From: a virus
IMG/VR virus record: IMGVR_UViG_3300033064_006589
Span: 1 to 45,524 of that record
Strand: one strand, 5' to 3'
DNA: 45,524 bases
A model generated the notes under the pieces. It was given only the letters and a program-made list of their open reading frames with translations. It was not told the DNA's origin and ran no database searches. Positions 7,650 to 13,669 of the stretch are shown here, in pieces (positions within the stretch are counted from its first letter, which is position 1; each line of letters starts with the position of its first letter). Made by a program: the position numbers and the translations under genes.

Positions 7650-7808
7650 ATGGATATGAGTGATCGAGGATCATTTGTTACCGAGTATGTCTACTATGTT
7701 AGGTGTTTTGACGCCGCGAAACCGGAAAAACATCTTTGCTCAACAACGATCCCGTTGTATGTGGCGGGAAGCGCTGGGCGATTGTTGGAGATCCTGATCA
7801 AATGGTAA
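7650..7808 (+). CDS. Small hypothetical protein, 52 aa
   Basis: ATG 7650 begins two bases after the primase stop. The product starts MDMSDRGSFVTEYVYYVRCF and contains KHLCSTTIP, a pattern I associate with longer phage-borne proteins that have a FVTEYIYC head and a LCSTxIP motif. Those proteins usually run further, so this copy may be shortened or frameshifted near 7760-7800. There is no catalytic motif. It overlaps the next ORF by a few bases. Confidence 0.45.
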   Translation: MDMSDRGSFVTEYVYYVRCFDAAKPEKHLCSTTIPLYVAGSAGRLLEILIKW

Positions 7809-8047
7809 GGATGGAGATTATGGAAACAGATAATAACGATTTTATATTTTTAGATGGTGAGGAACTAAAGGGTCTATATCTATACAAGGTCGATTTGGAA
7901 AAGGCGGTTGATTTGGTTTGTACGGGGTGTGGAAGAGAATCAGGGTTTGTACCTACTATGGAATATAGGGGTGATTTAACCAATATTGCCGAAAAATGCA
8001 GTGAATGTGGCGGCAGGGTCGTGATTGATGAAAAAACGGCTCCCTGA
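7802..8047 (+). CDS. Zinc-ribbon protein, about 81 aa
   Basis: Start candidates are ATG 7802, 7811 and 7820; 7802 overlaps the previous stop. The frame is also open further upstream to a TTG at 7736, but that part duplicates coding sequence of the preceding ORF in another frame. The C-terminal half has two Cys pairs, CTGCG and CSECGG, about 30 residues apart, giving a four-cysteine zinc ribbon. The N-terminal half is acidic (METDNNDFIFLDGEELKGLY). Such small ribbons in phages often bind nucleic acid or RNA polymerase, but nothing here identifies the partner. It is the last gene of the rightward early block. Confidence 0.6.
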   Translation: MVRMEIMETDNNDFIFLDGEELKGLYLYKVDLEKAVDLVCTGCGRESGFVPTMEYRGDLTNIAEKCSECGGRVVIDEKTAP

Positions 8048-8063
8048 AATGCCCATATTCGAG

Positions 8064-8303
8064 CGATCTCAGCGAGCCGAAGGGTTAAGGCCGTACAAGT
8101 AATCAGGTAGTTTTGCTGGTCTACCCGGTTTCCTTTCTTTGACAAGATCAAGATCCTTTTTGCAGATAATCCAATCCCGACCGACTTTTGTTGCGGGGAG
8201 TCGTCCGGCCTCGATCAAGGCCCGTCAAATCGACTCGCAGAGACGCCCTGTATTGGACGATCTCAGCGATACGAAGGGTTAAGGTCGCACCTGATATCAG
8301 GTA
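8064..8303. repeat. Imperfect direct repeat, about 46 bp, two copies
   Basis: Copy 1 is at about 8064-8109 and copy 2 at about 8258-8303. Both begin CGATCTCAGCGA, share CGAAGGGTTAAGG and end TCAGGTA; about eight positions differ. They bracket the intact part of the helix-turn-helix remnant. On the minus strand both copies encode LTLR(L/I)AEI in one frame, so they look like duplicated 5' ends of the same small gene. Confidence 0.65.
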
Positions 8304-8321
8304 TTTACGGAGTTTCAGCTT
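8069..8321 (-). pseudogene. Frame-broken helix-turn-helix (excisionase/MerR-like) remnant
   Basis: On the minus strand, 8224 down to the stop at 8069-8071 encodes 51 residues starting RALIEAGRLPATKVGRDWII, then a basic KERKPGRPAK section. This is the second half of a HTH_17/excisionase-type domain (recognition helix plus GRLPAxKVGRDW wing). The first half (TLTLRIAEIVQYRASLRVDL) lies immediately upstream but in a different frame (8226 to about 8321), with an in-frame TGA at 8225-8227 separating them. No start codon with a ribosome site is evident. Intact relatives act as DNA-bending excisionases or small regulators. Here the gene appears dead, possibly a relic of a lysogeny module. Confidence 0.6.
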
Positions 8322-8397
8322 TCAATATTACGTTTAGCTGGTCCGGCGCTTTCGCCTGGATTACGTTAACGCGGCTGCGTGGTGGCGGTTATCGAAG

Positions 8398-8421
8398 GAT
8401 TCGAGTTGATGATTTCGAATC
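8398..8421. repeat. Inverted repeat GATTCGA...TCGAATC
   Basis: Seven-base perfect arms at 8398-8404 and 8415-8421 with a 10-base loop lie in the non-coding stretch after the helix-turn-helix remnant. No T-run follows. It could be a protein-binding site. Confidence 0.4.
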
Positions 8422-8472
8422 AATATCGCAACCCCTCGTCAGGTGGTCTTAGTGAAAGATGGAAGGCAGGAA

Positions 8473-8491
8473 TCGTGAATTGCAATCACGA
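8473..8491. repeat. Inverted repeat TCGTGA-N7-TCACGA
   Basis: Six-base perfect arms surround ATTGCAA, itself nearly symmetrical. It lies 30 bases beyond the end of the minus-strand gene. There is no T-tract on either strand, so a terminator is doubtful. Confidence 0.4.
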
Positions 8492-8521
8492 GTTGCTGTT
8501 TGTGTGTGCCTATCCCCAAGG

Positions 8522-9079
8522 TCACTCTTCTGATATTTGGACCTGATTCCAGATACCCGCGTAGGATACTGTAAAAGTACCATCAACTGTCGCAGCATTT
8601 TCGGAATCTATGCGCACCGTCACGCGATAGGTTCCTGGTGGGAAATCCGTTCGATTGCCATTTGGTTTTTTGTGAGTGAAAAACCTTAAGACATCAGGGA
8701 TATCTTGAACTGCAACACACAGGTCTAACCGTCTTGGCAGATCTGTATCAATGTTCCTTGGGCCGAAATCTGGTTCGTGTGCCCATTTGAGAACAGCTGG
8801 ATTGACGAAATCTGGATGAGGCTGATACTCGTCGCCTGGTTCAAGGATGTTTACCTCAATGAGCCTGCCTTGACACGCCTCTGCCACATCATGGCCATCA
8901 TTGCAGACCATTAGGTGACAGAAGAAACCGGGTGTTCCTCCCATATCTGCTACCGTCCTTGTATGATAGGTTTCATTCGGGGCAAAGTAAATGCGTAAAA
9001 TCGGTCTTCTAGAATACTTGCAAACTTTCTCTATCCATTTTAAGGGATTCAGTAGTCCTAATATTTCGACAAGAGTCAT
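8522..9079 (-). CDS. Lone minus-strand hypothetical protein, 185 aa
   Basis: This is the only convincing minus-strand gene in the window. ATG at 9079-9077 is preceded by GAGGAAGGC, a strong ribosome site. The product has a short hydrophobic/basic N-terminus (VEILGLLNPLKWIEKVCKYS), followed by a beta-rich domain with GFFCHLMVCNDGHDVAEACQ, GRLIEVN..EPGDEYQPHPDF, LKWAHEPD, IDTDLPRRLDLCVAV and a final PPGTYRVTVRIDSENA strand pair. That pattern resembles beta-sandwich proteins of unknown function found in bacterial genomes rather than phage structural genes. Its opposite orientation, isolated position and host-like character fit a moron, a gene carried for the host's benefit. Function is unknown. 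Confidence 0.7.
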   Translation of the reverse strand: MTLVEILGLLNPLKWIEKVCKYSRRPILRIYFAPNETYHTRTVADMGGTPGFFCHLMVCNDGHDVAEACQGRLIEVNILEPGDEYQPHPDFVNPAVLKWAHEPDFGPRNIDTDLPRRLDLCVAVQDIPDVLRFFTHKKPNGNRTDFPPGTYRVTVRIDSENAATVDGTFTVSYAGIWNQVQISEE

Positions 9080-9182
9080 GCCTTCCTCTCGATTAGTGGT
9101 TATAAGCGGATAAACTATGGTTATACGTCATAAACAAATGGACAAACGCGCACATTTAAAGACACATAAGCTACGTATAGAG

Positions 9183-9266
9183 AATTCAAGATTCATTGCC
9201 TGCACCCTGATTTCCAAACATTAAAGATTTCTTGCCTCAATCTTATATTCACATACATTGAAGATT
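9183..9266. repeat. Three spaced copies of ATTNAAGATT
   Basis: Copies begin at 9183, 9219 and 9256, giving spacings of 36 and 37 bases. The first two are followed by TTGCCT in similar positions. The intervening DNA is not conserved. The copies are too short and too few for a CRISPR array; they may be binding sites upstream of the minus-strand gene. Confidence 0.35.
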
Positions 9267-9461
9267 CGGAACCAAAATCATGGATGTCATCTTTTAATTT
9301 GAACACAGATTATGTGTTATCTTTCTTTATGTCATATCCGTTAATATTTAAGATATCATAAATAGTGGTTATCAAGTCAAGTTAATCCCTTTTTTAGAGT
9401 TTTTTTCCCCGGCGCCCGCTCCCCTCCCGCTTTTTTCAAAAATTTAGAACAATTTGTAATA

Positions 9462-9500
9462 GACTACCGTATTTTTGGTAGATTCTACCAGTTGACTACC
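9462..9500. promoter_or_regulatory. GGTAG/CTACC cluster with palindrome TGGTAGATTCTACCA
   Basis: A perfect 6-bp-arm palindrome at 9476-9490 is flanked on both sides by GACTACC (9462-9468 and 9494-9500). Further GGTAG copies lie at about 9717-9745 next to the palindrome GTCGATCAATCGAC. The symmetry suggests a dimeric regulator or origin-binding protein site. Confidence 0.45.
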
Positions 9501-9878
9501 AGTTTAAGACCAGAGTTGAAAAAAATATATGTAATAATATCAAGGTCACTTACCGGTTTTACCATAGTTTCTTTCTTATTTATTGTATGCGAGGAAAAAG
9601 AAATAAAAGATAATAATATATATAAGGTTAAATCGCTCAACTTTGGTAATTTTGGTAAGATCCGCCAGGGCCGCGGGCGGCCTGGAAAAAAAATGGTTTA
9701 TAACTGGCTAAAAACCGGTAGTCGATCAATCGACTTTGGTAGAAGTCTATAACGCTTGAAAATGGTGATTGGGGTGGAAGGGATTGGATTTTTTTGGCGG
9801 TTTTGGAATTCCAGAGTCGATAAAGCCCCTCAGAGATGGTCTGGGGATTTTTGGAAATCCAAAGGGGGGAGGGGTGGC

Positions 9879-9941
9879 AAGTCGCAAATCCTTGACTGAC
9901 GCGACTTTACAAGGGTTGACATAACTAAATATGGATGTCAA
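9879..9941. promoter_or_regulatory. Two adjacent inverted repeats, AAGTCGC/GCGACTT and TTGACAT/ATGTCAA
   Basis: AAGTCGC (9879-9885) pairs with GCGACTT (9901-9907) across 15 bases. TTGACAT (9916-9922) pairs with ATGTCAA (9935-9941) across 12 bases. Both have perfect 7-bp arms. TTGACA is also a consensus -35 hexamer, but no good -10 follows at 16-18 bases. An operator pair overlapping a promoter is plausible. Confidence 0.45.
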
Positions 9942-10146
9942 GCGTAAAGGCGGTTTGAGTCGTTTTATTTTAAGTCTGGGGCATGCCGGGGCTGGATGAG
10001 ATGGTCGGGTTCGTTGTGTTGGCCGGTGCGGCCTGGCAGGAGATGTATAAGGTTGTATAGGGTTGGTCGGCAGCCGGGCACGTGCGATGATCGTTAGCGC
10101 CTGGGGCCTGGTCTCCAGGTTTGTACTAAATACTGTTATGATAAAC

Positions 10147-10164
10147 ACTGCTTAAATAAGCAGT
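10147..10164. promoter_or_regulatory. Perfect palindrome ACTGCTTA-AA-TAAGCAGT
   Basis: Two 8-bp arms with a 2-base centre form an almost ideal dimeric operator. It lies in the gene-free region, preceded by a second imperfect symmetry (CCTGG...CCAGG at about 10102-10120). No T-run follows. Confidence 0.5.
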
Positions 10165-10233
10165 ATAAAAAGAGCCTGGCGGCTTCTCAGATCGTGGCTG
10201 GTGGTTGGTCCGGGATGTTTAGGTCCGGTATAG

Positions 10234-10262
10234 TTGACAGGGGAATTATGTGTGATTATGGC
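10234..10262 (+). promoter_or_regulatory. Candidate sigma-70 promoter
   Basis: TTGACA at 10234-10239 is a perfect -35. With a 17-base spacer the -10 position reads TATGGC, matching only half of TATAAT. It points toward the late genes but lies about 860 bases before the first of them. Low certainty. Confidence 0.25.
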
Positions 10263-10950
10263 ATTTGCTCGCAATATCTTTGTAAAGCGTTGATTTTCGC
10301 GGGTTTGCGGATAGGGTAGATGGGCGGAATAACGATTAGAGAAGATTAGGCCGGGTTATCGGCTGTTATAGCTAAATATTGATTAGATGGCTTTGACGAA
10401 ATTTGGATTATTGAGACAGTTTATTTTATTTCGGATCTGGTGATATCGATTGATGTCGATCAAGATCGGCTGTTTTTATATCGATGTTGTCGGCTCAACG
10501 TCCGATAACGTACAGTGTGTAAACTTTTAACCGGTTTTCCGGGTGTCAATTTCGGCGGTTACAGCGGATTACCGGCAATTGCTTCTTCTACTATTTTTAT
10601 ATCATTTCCAGGTTTCCAGATCAATTCTTTTTCAATATTCTCGAAATCGGCAAATCCCGGAAACGGACTTTTTTATGTCCAGCCTTTTCAAGTGGGTTTC
10701 GTCTCCGGCCTCTCGGGGTGAAAATAGATTGGCCGGAGAGCGACTGCCCGGATCTCGGAAAACGGAAAATCGAAAACCGGGAGATCCGGGACTCCTCCCC
10801 CCCATCAACCCTGTTTGGTATGGGATTTTTCAAACTTTTTCGACCTTCGCTAAATTTTTGATCTTAAGTCGGGGTGCGGGGTTTTGTGGCCAGGGAGCGG
10901 GGCTAAAAAAACTTGTCAAGTACTTTTTTGGGTAAAAAAGGTAAACGTTA

Positions 10951-10990
10951 CATTAAATAGCGTTAAATAGCATTAAATAGCATAAAGATA
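10951..10990. repeat. 10-bp tandem repeat before the terminase genes
   Basis: CATTAAATAG, CGTTAAATAG and CATTAAATAG follow each other at 10951, 10961 and 10971; a fourth degenerate unit (CATAAAGATA) starts at 10981. The period of 10 puts each copy on the same face of the helix. The array lies 137 bases before the terminase small-subunit gene in a very AT-rich stretch. Candidate roles are a terminase recognition (pac) site, iterons or a DNA-unwinding element. Confidence 0.6.
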
Positions 10991-11126
10991 ATTTTATTTC
11001 TCCGCAAGCGGCATTTTTTTAAAAACCCGTGTTATATCTGTAACGGATTGTATTCACCTTTCTCTGTTGGGTGGATAGCCGATATTTGACGACTTTATCC
11101 GCTTCGAATGATTCGACGAGGATTTT

Positions 11127-11783
11127 ATGGCAAACACACAGTCCAAAATTGAAAAGCTGGGTTATGCCGAAACCGTCCAGGAGTTGATGAAGGGCGGCAT
11201 CACTGTCGCCAAGAAAATCGCCGAAATACTGCGCACCGAACACGGCGCGGATGTTTCGGATTCATCGGTTACCCGCTACGTCGCCAAAATCAAGCACACC
11301 ATCAAGGACGATGCTTTTAAAACCATCCGCGATCACGTTGATAAAGAGGTGCCCAAAGATCTGGATGCCCTGGAAGATATGGAACGGCAGTGTCTTGATT
11401 GGGCCTTCGAAGATCCCAAGGAACTGGCCGAGCGTTTGACAGATGCTATATCGCTGGTCGATGGAGAGCTTGATAAATGGATATTACTACTTGAGAACCC
11501 GATTGGAGAAGAAAAAAACCGGAGAGTCGTTGTTAAACAGATCGTGCGCATGGCGCTGGACTATGTGCTTAAAGACGCCCGTATGCAGGCCAAGCGAATT
11601 CAGGCCATGAACACGGCGATAAAAATTATCGACTTAAAGTTGCGGCAGGCCGGCCTGCTTGACGATGATACCAAAGGCCGGATTATTATTTTTGACAGCA
11701 GTAAAGATTATGATGAGTCGAAGCACGGCGATCAGGCCGGTAGTTTTATGCCTTATGTTGTAAAAACATCACGGCAAGAATAA
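11127..11783 (+). CDS. Probable terminase small subunit
   Basis: The 218-aa protein lies immediately before the large terminase. Residues about 15-55 (ELMKGGITVAKKIAEILRTEHG, then DSSVTRYVAKIK) form a helix-turn-helix suited to recognising the packaging site. The remainder is helical and charged, with a long central helix pair (LDALEDMERQCLDWAF; QIVRMALDYVLKDARMQAKRI) for oligomerisation. The tail is short and polar. In tailed phages the small subunit binds pac or cos and hands DNA to the large subunit. Assignment rests on gene position, size and the helix-turn-helix, not on a specific family signature. GAGG at about 11117 serves as ribosome site. Confidence 0.7.
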   Translation: MANTQSKIEKLGYAETVQELMKGGITVAKKIAEILRTEHGADVSDSSVTRYVAKIKHTIKDDAFKTIRDHVDKEVPKDLDALEDMERQCLDWAFEDPKELAERLTDAISLVDGELDKWILLLENPIGEEKNRRVVVKQIVRMALDYVLKDARMQAKRIQAMNTAIKIIDLKLRQAGLLDDDTKGRIIIFDSSKDYDESKHGDQAGSFMPYVVKTSRQE

Positions 11784-11803
11784 CAAAACAGGAATGTTTA
11801 GAA

Positions 11804-13246
11804 ATGTCGGATTTGTTATTTGATCTTTCACCCACTGTGAGCGCATTTGTGCATACCGATGCGAATATTGTGATTCTCCGCGGGCCGAAAGGTGAGGGTA
11901 AGACATACGGGGGGGTCGCCGCTCTTATTCGCCATGCCGAACGCTGTCAAAAAGATATTTACGGCGCTCTGATTCGAGATACCCACCAAAACATCAAAAT
12001 GTCAACGGCTCGTGACATTCAGGACGTATTGGGCTCTTATGGTACGTTCAAAGATGATTGCAAGCAGTTGATCATTCATTCTAAACCCAAAGTTCATATG
12101 TACTTATTCGGCATTGACGATCCGGCGGCGCTTTCCAAGCTGCAAGCGTTTCAGTGCTCGATAATATGGCTGGAAGAGCCAGCTCCGATTAAAGAGGCAG
12201 CAAATGCCGGCCTTCCTCGGGATGTGTATAATCATTCCATTGTGCAGGCGGCGCGGCAGCAAGGGACGATATTGCGAGTACAAATCACTCAAAACCCTGC
12301 GGATGAAGATCACTGGACCGAAGAGGTAGCTAATGAGCCGGAGGTTGTCATTGAAGATCCCGAGACCGGTTTAAAAATAATAAAGAAAGTTTTTAATATT
12401 CCGTACGGAGAAAACAAATATTTAAAACCCATGTCCCGGTTAGCGACCAGGGCTGCTTTTAAGGAAGGCACCGGCGAACATACCAGGTATGTTAAAGGTA
12501 AAGCTGCTCCGCTGCAAAAGGGCAAAAAAGTTCTACCGGAATATGGCGATATGCATTACGCAAACAGAGAGCTGCCGGTTATACCCGGAGCCGTGGGTGT
12601 GCGGTTTTATGACGCCTGGCATCATCCGACCTGCATCATCGGTCAATTGGTTCCCCCTGGAAAACTCTGGGTTCATCAAGCATTCAGTGGTGAAGGCATG
12701 GGTATGCGCGAGTTGATTACCGAGCAGGTTAAGCCCGCTCTGTCTTCTCCCAAATATAAAGATAAAATTCATGACTGGCGCGATATCGGCGATCCTTCCA
12801 TGAAAACCCCCGATCAAAGTACGATAACAATGTCTACCGCTAAGGTAGTAGAAGATTTGTTAAATACAAGATTCGAGCCGGGGCCGACCCGATGGAAAGC
12901 CAGAATACAACCCACCAAAACGGCATTAAGTCGTTTGGCCACGGATGGTGAAATAAAAATTTTAGTGTCTTCTACCGCCTATAAACTGCATCGGTCTTTG
13001 AACGGCGGCTGGCACTGGAAAACAGATAACTCAGGAAATATTATAGGGACGCTGCCGGTGCAAAATGACAATTTTGCGCATTTGGGAAATGCTTTTGCGT
13101 ATGGTGTATCGATTGTATTTCCGTATGAATATGAAGATCAGAAAAAGGGCAAGAAAAAGAACCAGAATAATAAGTTCGGGCGTGCGATGAGTTATGCTCC
13201 GAGCAGTACGTCTGTGTACAGCAATGTTCCGCCTCCGATGATATGA
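11804..13246 (+). CDS. terL: Terminase large subunit (packaging ATPase-nuclease)
   Basis: The 480-aa motor translocates DNA into the prohead and cuts it. The N-terminal ATPase has Walker A GPKGEGKT (27-34), preceded by a NIVILR strand, and Walker B CSIIWLEEP with catalytic Glu124/Glu125. TQNPADEDHW resembles the coupling motif. The C-terminal RNase-H-like nuclease begins at GVRFYDAW (Asp270), with a second acidic cluster at DIGDPSM. The N-terminus lacks the adenine-binding extension seen in longer TerL proteins, and the C-terminus is a polar Lys/Asn/Ser tail. Together with portal and capsid type this fits podovirus terminases. The stop overlaps the next gene (ATGA). Confidence 0.9.
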   Translation: MSDLLFDLSPTVSAFVHTDANIVILRGPKGEGKTYGGVAALIRHAERCQKDIYGALIRDTHQNIKMSTARDIQDVLGSYGTFKDDCKQLIIHSKPKVHMYLFGIDDPAALSKLQAFQCSIIWLEEPAPIKEAANAGLPRDVYNHSIVQAARQQGTILRVQITQNPADEDHWTEEVANEPEVVIEDPETGLKIIKKVFNIPYGENKYLKPMSRLATRAAFKEGTGEHTRYVKGKAAPLQKGKKVLPEYGDMHYANRELPVIPGAVGVRFYDAWHHPTCIIGQLVPPGKLWVHQAFSGEGMGMRELITEQVKPALSSPKYKDKIHDWRDIGDPSMKTPDQSTITMSTAKVVEDLLNTRFEPGPTRWKARIQPTKTALSRLATDGEIKILVSSTAYKLHRSLNGGWHWKTDNSGNIIGTLPVQNDNFAHLGNAFAYGVSIVFPYEYEDQKKGKKKNQNNKFGRAMSYAPSSTSVYSNVPPPMI

Positions 13247-13428
13247 ATATGAATGAAAAAATAAATATAATCGAATTTGGAAAATCTATTTTTGTGGATG
13301 AAGTGGATGAAATTCCAAAAGAAGTTTTTGAAAAACTAAAAGAATTTGAAAGGCGTAAAGATAGATTTGCCAGGTGTATTTTTTCGGTGCCAGAAGGAGA
13401 GTTAGTAAATTATGACCGGTTTTTATAA
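13243..13428 (+). CDS. Small acidic hypothetical protein, 61 aa
   Basis: The start codon overlaps the TerL stop (ATGA). The product is acidic and helical: DEVDEIPKEVFEKLKEFERR. It overlaps the following gene by 17 bases. No domain is recognisable. The tight packing between terminase and portal supports expression. Confidence 0.6.
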   Translation: MNMNEKINIIEFGKSIFVDEVDEIPKEVFEKLKEFERRKDRFARCIFSVPEGELVNYDRFL

Positions 13429-13666
13429 CAGATACTGGGAAATGAGGCAGGGCGGGCCGCATGATAAGGGTGATGATATTTTTAAGTGTACGGACTGCGG
13501 GGGCGAGACACACCCGGTGATGGGTCACAACGGCGAGCCGAATCCCGGAAATTGTTTCAAACACTGCAAGTCGCGGGAAACCCAAAAGCGGCCTGTTAGT
13601 GTAAAGCAGTTTTTTAATCAGGAACACGACCGCATTTTTCCGAATGCGCCAGGCGCGGGGATGTAG
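13412..13666 (+). CDS. Small Cys-rich (zinc-binding) protein, 84 aa
   Basis: The product has CTDCGG, then about 20 residues later NCFKHCKS, a four-cysteine pattern typical of a treble-clef or ribbon zinc site. Two histidines lie between them. The N-terminal segment (FYNRYWEMRQGGPHDKGDD) is aromatic and polar. It lies between terminase and portal, where small head-assembly or packaging helpers are common. The function is unknown; the zinc site is inferred from cysteine spacing. Confidence 0.65.
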   Translation: MTGFYNRYWEMRQGGPHDKGDDIFKCTDCGGETHPVMGHNGEPNPGNCFKHCKSRETQKRPVSVKQFFNQEHDRIFPNAPGAGM

Positions 13667-13669
13667 CGT

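Larger units (their letters stand above)
9080..11126. other. About 2 kb without a convincing gene
   Basis: The first 400 bases are AT-rich; the rest alternates G-runs, C-runs and AT blocks. Open frames here (for example 9492-9752 +, 9747-10148 -, 10543-10935 +) lack ribosome sites and have odd composition. The stretch contains several inverted repeats, short direct repeats, one perfect -35 hexamer and a 10-bp tandem repeat, listed separately. It sits between the early block, the minus-strand gene and the late block. A control region, a replication origin or a packaging site are the likely roles. Confidence 0.6.

Noticed and set aside
8340-8430. Possible tRNA T-arm (TTCGAATC)
   Set aside because: No acceptor or D-arm could be paired; explained as a simple inverted repeat.
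9183-9266. CRISPR-like spacing of about 36 bases
   Set aside because: Repeat unit is only about 10 bases, three copies, with the spacing including the rest; no Cas genes.
9492-9752. 86-codon + strand ORF with a TTG start
   Set aside because: No ribosome site, very AT-rich first half, and sequence dominated by the TTTGGTA repeats; may be a gene remnant but not supportable.
9747-10148. 133-codon minus-strand ORF
   Set aside because: Pro/Arg-rich product with no start signal; arises from G-runs in non-coding DNA.
10543-10935. 130-codon + strand ORF
   Set aside because: No ribosome site and no protein-like pattern; overlaps another open frame equally unconvincing.
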